Assembly: GCA_964036045.1 (NCBI GenBank)
Contig: OZ038387.1
Location: 59,144,604-59,208,603, forward strand
Reading direction: 5' to 3'
Source: Eutreptiella sp. 'Long Island Sound 2002'
Taxonomy: Eukaryota; Euglenozoa; Euglenophyceae; Eutreptiales; Eutreptiaceae
DNA length: 64,000 nt
Shown: one piece after another, positions 1 to 11,400 of the stretch
How the letters are laid out: every line of letters starts with the position of its first letter
Position numbering within the stretch: the stretch's first letter is position 1
Notes under the pieces: model-generated
Told to the model about the DNA's origin: nothing
Seen by the model: the letters and a program-made list of their open reading frames with translations, nothing else
Databases searched by the model: none
Program-made: the position numbers and the translations under genes

Positions 1-1190
1 AGGTACGCAGGGTCCAGGGTGCTGCAGAAGACAGGGAGTGAGGATGGCTTGGCAATGCGTGGGGTGGCATGGGTGGGGTGGCGCAGCGGAACAAGTCCAT
101 GGCAACAGACGGCCCAGTGGGATAACCAGGCGCCGAAACGAGTGCAAGAGCGGCTCCAAGAATTTATAGTATCTGAGAAGTGCAGAAATGTTTGCTTGGC
201 TCTCAATGAATGTTTGCGTTCCGCACGTGCTGTGTTTCCAAAAGGAAAATGCCACACTGCACTGCAATGCAAGAAGACTTCTGATCGTATAGTTTTGAAG
301 GGTTTTTCAAATGTAATTTATCCGTTGCACCGTTGATTGTCATCCTTTGCGTAGGTTGTGCTGTTCCTCTTTCCGGGGCGACAGGACCGGATCGAGCTAA
401 CAGATATCAGATGAGCGGTTCACTGTTCAGGTCTTCGTAAATCAACGAAGAGACGAAAAAAAATATGGTACACATGCCACCAGTGCTCGGCAGGAGAACT
501 TGGAACTGAGGTTCGTTAGGAATCAGCTGCACTGTGTGCCACTCGGTTACGTCCAGTCGCCAGCCACTATTTTCTCACGCGATTCATGTCAGGCACCAGT
601 CACTGCCTGCCATTCGACTCGGTCACGTCGATTCCACGTGTCGGGTCATACACACGCGTGCCTGCTGGAAACCGCAAAAACGACAACCACAGCACGGGCG
701 GTTGAAGAAATTTTCTCAGAAGCCGCAGCGCATCCCTGGACATCTTTCGTTCTGTCGGAGCATACACACAGAATTTGCGAAAAAACACAAGCACAACAGT
801 CAGTGAGTGTCAATCTCCTCGTCCGTCAGAGCGGAACAAGAATTTTCAACGCGCCCACACGACTGGCGCGTACAGGTTCGAATCCTTGCACGATAACCAG
901 GAAGGAGTGCTCCATTGCACAACGGACTGCGGGCTGCCGTAGGATTTCTAACTGTAAAACAGATGAGCTGCGTGCGGCATGCGCGCGACAAACTCCGCAC
1001 CCCAAACCGCAGCTTCATCATGCCGTTTGGCAGTGATTCATATCCAGTCAGCTGCCGGTCATTGCTTCTTTCGACTGACTGCAGCCAGGCTCTGGTCACT
1101 CAGTCAATCCAGCACTGGCACTGTCCGCTCTTGTTGCACCCGGAACTCAGTAGTCACTGACTGCGTCCCGTGTCTGACTCGGTAGGATCC
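1..1190. other. Upstream region, no convincing gene
   Basis: Short open frames occur on both strands, but none shows a start codon, domain or splice sites that I trust. The last 25 bases run into a segment shared with 34.74 kb (see findings). This stretch presumably contains the promoter of the surface-protein gene, but I see no clear TATA box. Confidence 0.5.
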
Positions 1191-2708
1191 ATGTCCTTCT
1201 GGTCCCGTCTGATCTGGCGGACGCTGGTGGCAATTCTGGTCGTCAGCACTGGTGGACGGACACTTGCTTTTCGGGCGTCCCGCTCCGTACCCGCTCCGTT
1301 TGCACATCTGAAAGACCGCTTCCGCTCATACGTCTCGCAGACCTCTACGTCCCACCCGTACACCCACAAAATCGATGCGGACTGCTCTGGGGTCGCGGAC
1401 TACGGCATCCCTCCACGAAGGTACTTCAATGCCTCGGGCTGCGCCGCGTCTGCGTTAGTGGGGTCCAACACCCGGTCCAACAGCGAAGATGACTACTACA
1501 GCTGCGCGTGCGTAGGGGGAGGGAGCCTCCCGTGCACCAAGTGGGGCTTCCTCAACTGCAGTGGCGATTCAGTCAATTTCCAGACGTATGCGAACCCGCA
1601 GTGCTCCGGCAGTGCCACCGCAGTCACCGGTTCGACCTTCCAAATCGAATTGGACGGCGCAGGCATGGAGACGTTCACGATGGGGCAGTGTGCCGTGGCG
1701 AAGTCCGGCATTTCCTGGATCCCCTCATGCTCCGCCACGGGAAAGCTGCAGGCCAACTACACGTCCCCGGGCAACTGCTCCGTTCCGCAGACGGACGTCC
1801 ACGTGTGGACCGGCTGCGAATGCGTTGAGCGGTACACGCCTGCAGGCCCCAGCCCTTCTCCTTTCCCCAGCCCGTCACCCAGCCCCAGCACTTCTCCCGC
1901 ACCCAGCGCTTCCCCCGCACCCAGCGCTTCCCCCGCATCCAGCCCTTCTCCCAGTGCTGCTTCCCCCGCACCCAGTGGCTCTCCCAGCCCCAGCCCCTCT
2001 CCCGCTGCCACCACCTCCAGCGGCTCAGGACAAACCACCACCACCACCACCACCACCACCACCACCACCGCGTCAGGCAGCAGCAGCGGCGCCAACCCCT
2101 CACCCAGCCCCTCTCCCGCTGCCACCACCTCCACCAGCTCAGGACAAAACACCACCACCACCACCACCACGTCTGGCAGCAGCAGCAGCGGCACCTCCAC
2201 CACCACCACCACCACGTCAAGCGGCGGGGGCGCCAAGGTCGTCGTGGATGTCGTCACGGTGACGGTCGCATTGCCCATGACGAAGGCTGATTTTGGCGCC
2301 ACTCAGCAGGCGAACTACATCGATGCCGTCGCCAACGCCAGCGGCGTGGCCAGCTCCCAGGTCACCATTGTCTCCATCACGGAGGTCCAGACCTCCGCCA
2401 AGGCCCACTTCCGAGTCCAGGCGACGGGCGTCGAGGTGGCAACGGAGATCCTGGCCGGCACGGCGTCCGCCAGCATCACCACCAAACTTGCCGATGCCAC
2501 CGCCCTGAACACGAAGCTGCAGGAGACCGGCCTGCCGCAGGCCACCATCAAGATCGCACCGACCACGGTGCAGAAGACGGTGTCTCCCAGCCCCAGCCCC
2601 CAGATCTTGGACACAGGCCTCGCCCTGACGTCGAAGGCCGCCACATCACTGCCATGCCTCCACTTCCTTGCAGGCTGTCTGCTGGCCACCCTGTGGTACG
2701 TCGCATAA
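1191..2708 (+). CDS. Secreted Ser/Pro/Thr-rich (mucin-like) surface protein
   Basis: The frame opens upstream at a GTG, but the first ATG is at 1191, giving 505 residues. Residues 1-25 are a signal peptide (a basic WSRLIWR stretch, then a hydrophobic run). Residues about 30-215 form a Cys-rich ectodomain with several N-glycosylation sequons. Residues about 219-280 are (Ser-Pro/Ala)n repeats, followed by two Thr homopolymer blocks from (CAC)n microsatellites. Residues about 350-459 are a compact, Val/Ala/Thr-rich predicted alpha/beta domain that I cannot name. A second SPSPSP stretch leads to a hydrophobic end (about 490-505), which suggests a GPI-attachment signal or a single membrane anchor. 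The layout recalls algal cell-wall and surface glycoproteins, but the family is not identified. It is intact and single-exon. Long opposite-strand frames here are W- or V-rich shadows of the (CAC)n tracts. Confidence 0.8.
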   Translation: MSFWSRLIWRTLVAILVVSTGGRTLAFRASRSVPAPFAHLKDRFRSYVSQTSTSHPYTHKIDADCSGVADYGIPPRRYFNASGCAASALVGSNTRSNSEDDYYSCACVGGGSLPCTKWGFLNCSGDSVNFQTYANPQCSGSATAVTGSTFQIELDGAGMETFTMGQCAVAKSGISWIPSCSATGKLQANYTSPGNCSVPQTDVHVWTGCECVERYTPAGPSPSPFPSPSPSPSTSPAPSASPAPSASPASSPSPSAASPAPSGSPSPSPSPAATTSSGSGQTTTTTTTTTTTTASGSSSGANPSPSPSPAATTSTSSGQNTTTTTTTSGSSSSGTSTTTTTTSSGGGAKVVVDVVTVTVALPMTKADFGATQQANYIDAVANASGVASSQVTIVSITEVQTSAKAHFRVQATGVEVATEILAGTASASITTKLADATALNTKLQETGLPQATIKIAPTTVQKTVSPSPSPQILDTGLALTSKAATSLPCLHFLAGCLLATLWYVA

Positions 2709-2924
2709 GCACGTTTGCGTCAACGCCTGCATGGGTTCGGTCACGGCGGCGGTAACCCGCTGATTTCACGACGTGCAATTTTTTTGGTTCACTGGCAGCA
2801 GCCACCCTAGCCCAATCATGCTCTTCATCAAAGGATATGTTCAGAGCTGCAGCCTCCTGCCTTTTTTTTTCTGAGTTGTATGTATCCGTCTTCTTAAGAT
2901 TGTGCACCTGCACACATTTTCTTT

Positions 2925-3135
2925 CCCCCGCTGCAGTCCCGAGAAGGCAGGGGCTATGTGGCCATTCTTCTTTGTTGTGTATGTTAGTTTTGTCCTTCCC
3001 GCTCTGCGGGCACCGCGAAGGCAAGGGTTATGTGGCCGTTTTGGTCTCTGTCCCGCGTTGCGCACCCGAGAATGCAAGGGTGATGTCGCCATTTCTGATT
3101 CCCTCCCGCCTTGCCGGGCCCCCGCGGATGTCGGA
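2925..3135. repeat. Tandem degenerate GAGAAGGCAGGGG-type repeat
   Basis: Three to four diverged units contain a CCGAGAAxGCAxGGGTxATGT core followed by GGCC and T-rich sequence. The same core builds the cleaner array at 8.10-8.41 kb, so the two arrays belong to one repeat family. The frames that run through it are not coding. Confidence 0.6.
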
Positions 3136-3139
3136 AGTA

Positions 3140-4735
3140 GATCCATCAGGTGAGAAATTGTGAGGCCGTTTCGCTGTTTGCTGCGATGGTGTTCAATCGT
3201 TGGTTGGCATCATTGCAGTTTGCCAGCACCTTCATACACTGGCCTCCTGGACGTATCTCCAATCCCTAGATGCGCGTGTACAACGTGCGCCTGTATGTTG
3301 CATGTAGGTTCCTGAATGCCAAGCTATCCATCTGAAGGCTGCTGTCTCCCGAGGGCCCCGGTTGGGAGTCAGCTCTCTGTCTTTCTTGACTTCGCTGTGG
3401 ACCGCTCAATACAGACTGACCTGGTCAGCGACGGAATCATGGCGCCCTTTTGGGCACGGCGAGTCCCGGAGCAGTGGATGGGGCTGGTACCGTGCCACAC
3501 GCTGAGTTTCCCATGACCCGTTGGCTGCTTGGGGACGGCGTGAACGTGGTGTCCAGTTGGGCGCCCATGTTTTCCAGAACAAATTGTGCACAGGAGGTGC
3601 ACAATTTGTTCTGCGGACTGTCCGTGCTGCATCTGTGGTCTCGAACTTGTTGCCGTCTTGTGGCGGCACCATGGAGAGGAGCAGAGCCCTCCCGTCGGTG
3701 CAAATTCTTGAGGAGGAGGCCTACCATTCCCACAGAAGCAGCCCCAAATGCAACCCTGGGCAAAACAAGAGGAAAGGAGGCAGACTGGCAGATGTACACA
3801 GTCCGGGGCTTGGGGACATGGTAGCCTCAGCTGAGTGGATCCTGATGAGCTGGTGTCACCCATATTGTAAGCATTGGACTGGTAATTGGAATCCGTTCTC
3901 TTGTGCCTGTCTGCAGATGTGGTTGTGCGTTGTTGTTTTTTTTTCGCCGCTCAATTGGTTGCAGGCCAACAAATGGTGCTGTGGCGAAGCCCAGAAGCCT
4001 CATAAGGCGACCTGCAGTCCAAACCCCAAGGCTATGTAAGGGCGTCCGGCGTGGGTGCTGGGCTGTGGGTACGGATGGGATCGCAACCCTGCTCCATCGC
4101 TCTGTGTAATGTCGTAGAACCCGCCTGACCGTCGTTGTTCTGAACGCGTTTTTTGTGGTTGAGAACGTAGCATGACACGGATGTGAGCTCATTGCAGTGA
4201 CAACTGAAGTCTCAGTTATGCACATAAGTATATTTGTGCCCGGAAGTACGCATTTCAAGACAACCTCGTGCGGACCGGAGCTTGAAACGTGTGGCAAGAT
4301 TTGTGCTCGTAGTGCATAAAGCACGTCCTGGGCTGTACTTGCCCAAGGGAGAGGGGAACACAAATCGTGCGTTGATGTCGATCAGTGCACTTGACCATCC
4401 AGCTCGATGCCCCGGTTTACAGCCCTCTTCCCAGCTCATCCCATCGGATGATTGGCGCATAATTGAAATTGGATACAACGCCGCTTAGTGTCCTCCCAGT
4501 GGAAGCATTTGGCATTGCGTTACTGAAATGGGCAAAGATGTGCACTTCGTCTGTCACCATAAAATTATTCACTGTGCACTTATTGTGCAGGCACTGCCCC
4601 CAAAATGTATTCATCCAAACTGCGGCTCCACGGTTTGTCTCAGAAGATCACACTGAAAGCTTTGCACAATGTGCACAGTGAGCACCCAGTCTCGTTCGCT
4701 CTCATCTCGTCCCATTTTCATTCCCCCCTCTTCCA
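3140..4735. other. Intergenic, no gene seen
   Basis: No frame here combines a start, coding-like composition and splice sites. It contains one perfect hairpin at 3575-3613. The composition is mixed, and I recognise no promoter of the downstream gene. Confidence 0.45.
3575..3613. repeat. Perfect 17-bp inverted repeat (hairpin)
   Basis: CAGAACAAATTGTGCAC is followed by the 5-base loop AGGAG and then its exact reverse complement. The arms are perfect over 17 bp. No U-tract follows, so this is not a bacterial terminator. It may be a folded transposon end, a snapback repeat or a structured RNA. Confidence 0.8.
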
Positions 4736-4739
4736 AAAA

Positions 4740-5036
4740 TGCTCCGCACAACTGATGTGTAACACTCGGTGATCCAGAACCCCTTGGCCCTGTGTTACAT
4801 TTCTCACATCAGTGGGGGTGAGCACCCTGCTCTCATAGGAATGACTGAGTGTGAGGCCTGCCAGCACCGGCATGGGACGGCCGTCGAGGAGCAGAAGCAG
4901 CACTGGCGAGCAGAAGGACAACTGTCCCACTCTCGTTAACCAAACGCCCTTTTCCCAGTGGCTTGGGACAAGCAATGTAGACAATTCCCTACTGAGAACT
5001 CACACCAGTGCGTACACCCGGAAGTACTCGCCAGCC
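4740..5036 (-). repeat. Dispersed repeat family 1, copy A
   Basis: Read on the minus strand, this starts with CTTCCGGGTGTACGCACTGG and ends with the ATGTAACACAGGGCCAAGGGG...AGTGTTAC block. The same order of blocks recurs at 48.63-48.93 kb (copy B) and in part at 53.80-54.04 kb (copy C). There is no coding capacity. It behaves like a short non-autonomous interspersed element. Confidence 0.7.
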
Positions 5037-5480
5037 TTTACCTTTGCCAGCCTCTATGACCCCCACTCCCCCTGGTTTGCAGGGCATCGGGCTTGTGGAA
5101 TTGGGAATAGGGGGAGCACGTGACGCCGTTCGGGTTAGCGGCACAACTATTGGGCAACAGGGAGCAGCCCGGCAGGAGTAGGAAGAGCTTAGTGGGGAGT
5201 GTATTTTGATCCCCCTTTGCATGTTTTTGTGAGGGGGATGCACGTGTGCGAACCAGCCCTCAAAACGTTTCGCACGGTGCAAGCACTCCCCCATAGACCA
5301 TGGGGCCCGCATTTGCATGGCTCATACGCATGCATGCACACAATTTCAGGAGTTGCCTCGACATCATTTGCCCTACGGAAATGGTAAGCGCTGCATACTC
5401 ATAGACTGTGATGCGATGTGTTGCTGTGCATGTCAGAACTCCCGTGAATTTTGTATGACCCCCCTTTTTTGAGCAGAGCC

Positions 5481-8400
5481 ATGCAAACGGCATCGTTGCA
5501 ATCCGTACCGATCAAGGTGTGCGTGCACGAGAAGGCACGAGCCGAACGAGAGTCTGCAGAGAGGCGAGAGCAACAGATCCAAGCGATTTGTGTGGTATGG
5601 CTCCTCGTCCAATCGAACACCTCTTATTCGGTGCCGCTCCACCATTGGTAAGGCACGCTATCCGCAGCGCCCCCGCCCCATTTCGCTTGGCCGCTTCGCC
5701 TGCGTGGCATGCCCTTTACCTTGGTTATCCGAAAACTGGGCAAATGGGAGAATGGCGTGCGAAAGCAGACACAGCACACGGACCTTGGGGGGAGTATTAG
5801 TGCGTCGGGCACGCGCCGGGAACCTTTTTTTTTTTTACCACTCCTCACCCGTGCCTGTTTTGCCCCCCCTCACTAAACAATCTGGAGAACCTTCTTGCCA
5901 TGTCTAAGAATCTGGCCCATCCTTTGCACCCAGTTTGACGATGGCAAGGGTGGTGGTTGGAAGTGGTCGGAGTGACATTTTGTGTTGTTGAATTCTCATA
6001 TATTTTTTTGCAAGGTGCCCTGCAGGCAAGGGTTGCAGTCTAGTGCGGTCTACTTGGGGGACTTCCCAAGGTGAGGATAAACTTGGGGCTAGAGATAGGA
6101 TACTTAATACAAAGGTAGCGCGCCGGGCATGCGCCGGGCAAACATTCCCCCTTGGCCCCCTCGCATGGCTGTCTTGGCTTTTTTGCAAGTGGCCCAAGTG
6201 GCCGCAGTCCACCGCGGCAGATACCGTGGGCCTCGGCCTCTCGCATGGCTGCAGAAGCTTGCTTGAAAGTGTGGTACGCCCGTTCTCCCTTTGCGAGAAC
6301 AACTCCTGTGTCAGAACAACACGAGGTGTTGTTGCCGCAAATGTTGGAATCGGGAATCTGGCGGTTGTTTTCTCTGGTGGTCTGTGGAGAGCACCTTTTG
6401 CCTGTGATTGGGGGCTGGGGATGGCATTTCAGGGATGCTGGGTGCTGTCCTGCCACTTTTGCTCCTCCCTTCAGTACACGGCCTTGGTGCACCTCCATAG
6501 ATATGGCTGCTGTGACTCAGGATTGCTTTGCTGCCTGTACCTTTTCACCGTGCACGCAAACAGCACCCTTTTTAGAGCAACAAGAGGTGGTGTCTCCGTC
6601 ATTTTCGGTGCTTTAACCTTTGTTCTCGCGAGGGGGAGGGTAGCCCAGGGGATGGACCACACTCCAGTGGCAGCACCAACGGTACAATGCCAGGAAATGC
6701 AGCCCACCACTGATGGGTAACACTTCGTGATCTGCAACGCTGCACCGCTCCTCCCCCACTCCTGAGATGCATAAATGGCCTTGATCAACCAAAGCGCATC
6801 GCGCAAAAGACATGCCACTGGACGCCAGTTGTTCTACCCGGTGCCCAACTGGACCCCTGCCCCCGCATGGGGCTATTAACCACAACACTAAACCATGCCA
6901 CAGGCTTCATACCTTGGGATGGCGGTACCAATCCCATGGCAGCATTGGGGAGCCATCAGCGCGTGTTCACTTGCATGCTGATGGCCTGTTGTCCCATGTT
7001 GTTGTACGCAAAGGCGCAGCTGAGCCACAGTGATATGGCTATGCTCTGAGTGTTTCGCGGGCTGTAAGAAGTGTAGCCAATGGGCCGTAGACGGGAAGGG
7101 AAGAGCGCTTCCCATGGGGGGTCTTACATGTCATTCCCCTCCCTCAGGACCCACACCAACGGTGGGCAATGAGGAACAACCAAGTCGGGTGCCAGTGGCG
7201 CCCGGAAATTTTTTTGGCCTTTGTGGACCGGGGCACAGAATTTCCCCCCATTTTCCCCATTTGTGTGGTAAAGGGTAAAAGGAGGTTTCATCCCCCGACT
7301 TCCACATATTCAAAATGCTCCCAATCTCCCAAAAATGAGGACCCCCCCCCCCCCCGTTCAAAAGACTGGGCCAAATTTTCTTCCGGGCCTTTGGCCAATC
7401 AAATTTTTTTTGGCGCCTCCGGCCCCTCTAAAAGCTCAGCGCCACTGGAGGGGGGGTGGGGGGCTGGACCCCCCCCCCCCCTCAAAAGGAGCCCTGCCCT
7501 CTTGTCCTGATCTGGCCATCACAAGTTGCATGAGTCGTCATGCCCTTCCCGTTTGTGCCCAGGAGTACCAGAACCTCGAAGAACGCTACTGTGCACAAGA
7601 ACAGCTCCTACGCAACCAACAGGCAGAATGGAGAGCCCAGGTGCCACTTCCCATTGGGGCCGGCTTCAGAGAGACGGCCGCCATCAGGGCCTGAACCCAC
7701 TGCAGGACTCGCAGGAGCAGTAGGGCGCCAAGACGCGTCGAGGGTCGAGGGTGAGCAGGGAAGATTGGGAAAATCTGGTTGGGCCATTTTTGGGACATAA
7801 AATTTTCCCATCCCCCCTCTCCCGACCTTGTGATACTTCCCTTAGGGTGAGGGATACTCATACAATTCACCAAAGTCGCTGATGCGGCCCTGACATGTCA
7901 CCCCACCACCACGACATATGTCCCCCACGCCCACCCCTCCATCCGGCACACTGAGCCTTTCTGACACCCTTACCCCTTTCCACCCAGGGTTTTGCTTAGT
8001 GCTTGGCCTGCCCCATGGGGTGGGCAGGTGGGTCTCCGAACCCTCCCCCTCCCCTATCATCCTAGTGCGCAACAGGGGGAGCATTAGCGCGCAAGGCAAC
8101 TTTTTGGGCTATTTCCGATCCCTACCCCTATGGGTGAGGCAGCCAATTCTGATTTTGTCCCCCTTCGTAGGGGACCCCCGAGAATGCAGGGGTGACGCAG
8201 CACTTCCGCCCTCTTTTGGGCCCCCGAGAAGGCAGGGGTGAGGTAGCCAATTCCGATTTTGTCCCCCTTTGTTTGGGGACCCTCGACAATGCAGGGGTGA
8301 CACAGCACTTCTGCCCTCTTTTGGGCCCCCGAGAAGGCAGGGGTGAGGCAACCAATTCGGATTTTGTCCCCCTTTATTTGGGGACCCCCGAGAATGCAGG

Positions 8401-11400
8401 GGTGATGTAGCATTTCCGCGTGCTTTGAATCATGTCGTCCAGGGAATTAGGTGGTCGGACAGGGTGAATCGTTTCAACCATTGTCCTCACTTCCCATATT
8501 TTATGACACACTTTACGGATTCCATGCCGATCAGCTGGATGTGGTCTATGGACCTTGGAACCCAAAGTATGCGGCTCACATTTTCAAGGTCACCGTGGCC
8601 GTTGATATGTTGGGGAACATTGTGTGGATTTGTCCTTTGGCACCTGGCACCTCCGCCGATGTATTGATATGGGATGGTTATGGACTTTCCCGCACGTGAG
8701 GAGATTTCTTTGATTTTGAGGTGGGCGGCCATGATGGAGCCTACAAGGGCCGTGTGCATGTCATTGTGCCGTTCATTGGTTGGAAGAATGACACTCTATC
8801 GGCACATCAACGATCATATAATGATGCGCATGGATGGTACCAGGCCCGAATCGAGCAACTGTTTGCTCATTTGTGGCATTGGGGTTTAATTCGCAACATT
8901 TGGCGTGGTGGTCCCAGCGAGTTGCATCAATCGGTGCGCATTTTTTTTGCACTTAACCCAATTTTGCATCCGGAGGTAGGTCCGTTACCCTCCGTATGGA
9001 CCGTGGGAACATGTTCCCCCTCATGTTTGGAAGAGCACCAAAGCAACCGTTGAGGATGGCACGCACAATGATGTTGGGGAGGAGGTTGATATATGTGCAT
9101 TGTGCTGTCAAAAGCACACTACAACAGAATGTGGTGAATGTCATTTGCATTATTGTGCGGAATGTATTGACCCGCACACCAGTGGGGAGAAGACTGTTTA
9201 TTGAACAGTCTTGCTTGTTCAACGTGAGCGAACAAATTTGGTGGAACAAAGTTGTGAAGGTGATTCAAATATGCTTTTCTTGATCAATGTTGTGCATGGA
9301 TGGTCTGTTGCTTCATTTGGTAGGCAAGAGGCAGCTATTGGTCGACTCGGGGGCTCCATACGGTAATGGTGAACTTGGGGACTCAATCGGGGAAAGTCAT
9401 CATAAAAGTAGCACGCAGGGCAAACACTCCTCCATAGTCACCGTTGGGGAGGATTCCCCCACCGCCAGGATGGAGGTGTCCGCCTGGATGCACCAGGCAA
9501 ATGGCGAGGGCCGTTGCCCTCCTCTGTGTGTGGACTTGACTTAGAGCAGTCAAACAGGGACAGTCCGGGGGCTTCATTGGCAGGGCCTACCAAGGGAAAG
9601 GAAGGGTGTGTGGGGAGGTTAGGATAGGCCAGGCAAGGAGAGGGAGGGCACTAGGTGGTGAGAGGCCGATGGGCACCGCCACCTACAGAGGCAAAGGGCC
9701 CAAGAAAAGGACAAGGGTAAGCGGCAAGAGGCCAATGGGTGCCTCCAACTTCAGACAGCAATCCATGTAGGCGTCATGCCTCCCCCCCCCCCTCCCCCTT
9801 GGGAGTGGATCACTTGGGTGGGACTTTGGGTGGGCGCAGGAAGAAAATTTCTGCCTTCATGTTAGTTGTCCGGGGAGTTCCATGGGTGGATGGGCAGGTA
9901 TCCAACACCCCCCCCCCCCCGCCAGGGAAAGTTTTCCGTGTTCCGAAAGTCTGGGTGGGTGGGTCCCTCAATTCAACCCTCCTCCCCCCCCCCCCCCGCA
10001 CGCCGTGGCCAACAACCAATTTGAGCCAGTAGCACCCAGAAACCGTCGCTGAGACCGGGGCACATAATCCCCCCCCCTCCTATTGCCCATTGTTGATAGG
10101 GGTGACGTGGGACGGAAGTTTCCACTTTGTGTGGGTCACGGGAACGCCCCTGTTAATGGTGCGCGTGCGACAGCTCTTGTTTGGCAACGAGGTGACTGTG
10201 GGCGAGGTGGCACGAGCGCAGTACGTGTTCCTGTTGAGCGAGCCGGAGATGGATCGCACGCTAGGTGAGTGATGGTCTCACCAAGTGTATTGGTGGCGAG
10301 TGATGGCCTCACGCGGCGGCTTTTCTCTTTTGATTGGTGTTGGTGTGCGCGGCCTTGGAGTGGGCCGCGTGTCCCGAGCGTTCAAGTGGCTGATTCAACC
10401 ATCACATTTGTCGGGTTTGTGAATGATGAGGTGAAGCATTGTATCCCTAAGTGCAAGGTTTACGTCTAACCGGCGCCTATGGGAGGGGGTTGAGCTGACC
10501 CAGACAGCCCATGCAAGATTCGATAGCCGTAGTGTGCGGTGAACCGAAGGCAACATTCGGCACTTGATCTAGTTTGCGCTGCAATGCAGCAAGTTGAACC
10601 AATATACTGAGATTCATAGCTATCACCATATGCCTATGTCACGGGGTTGTATGCAAGCTCATGGCCCTATATTGCCCTATTTCTCCCCATTTCCCCCATT
10701 TGTGGTGAATGGTACAAGGGGATTTTAGCCCCGACTTGTGTATATTCAAAATGCTCAGAATGAAACAGGGAATTCAAATATGCCCCCAAACCCAAAAATT
10801 GACCCCCCCCCCCCCTCTCCCTGCCCACGCCACTGCGCCTGGGGTCCAGAACTGAACTGAACCCCCCCCCCCAGGCAAAACCCTATTCCTCCACCATCAA
10901 ACGGTGAGGGGGGATGCCTGAGCTGGCAAGTTGGGTTTTAAATGTAATAGCAGGCCCAGCCCCTGAAACTTCGAAAATCTGAACACAAAGTTGGGGTCTG
11001 AGCGCCTTCAGTTGTGAGACGGGCCCCATGTCCAAGCTGTCGTAGTGATGCATGGCACCTGAAGCCCTTGACCACGACTTGCTGCTGCGGAGAGACAGCC
11101 ATGGTGCAGCCAAAGGAGTGGCAGAACCCACGCACACAACACTCAGCAATGTGTGCTCATATCGCGTCGGACAGCAAAGTAACTTATGTGCCCCTGCGCA
11201 CGAGCACAAGACTCCAAGTAAGACTGGAAGTATGATCAGAAGTATGACCGGAGGTAGGTTTGGAGGTACGATTGAAGGTACGAACGGCAGTGAATTACTG
11301 AAGGTTTTGGCTATGGAGAGAAACTCTTGACTACGCTGGGGCAGTTGAAGGATTTTTTCTCTGGAAGGGGGCCCAAAGAGTCCCCCCAAAATCTTGCTGG

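Noticed and set aside
1675-2302. Trp-rich and Val-rich minus-strand frames over the surface-protein gene
   Set aside because: Shadows of the (CAC)n and Ser-Pro repeats; the plus frame has signal peptide, Cys domain and tail.
10458-10469. Stop codon TAA at 10467 as the end of a small separate gene
   Set aside because: The exon frame could end there, but the donor at 10458 gives phase 0 and joins correctly to the coiled-coil exon at 12548. The separate-gene reading stays possible but is less economical.
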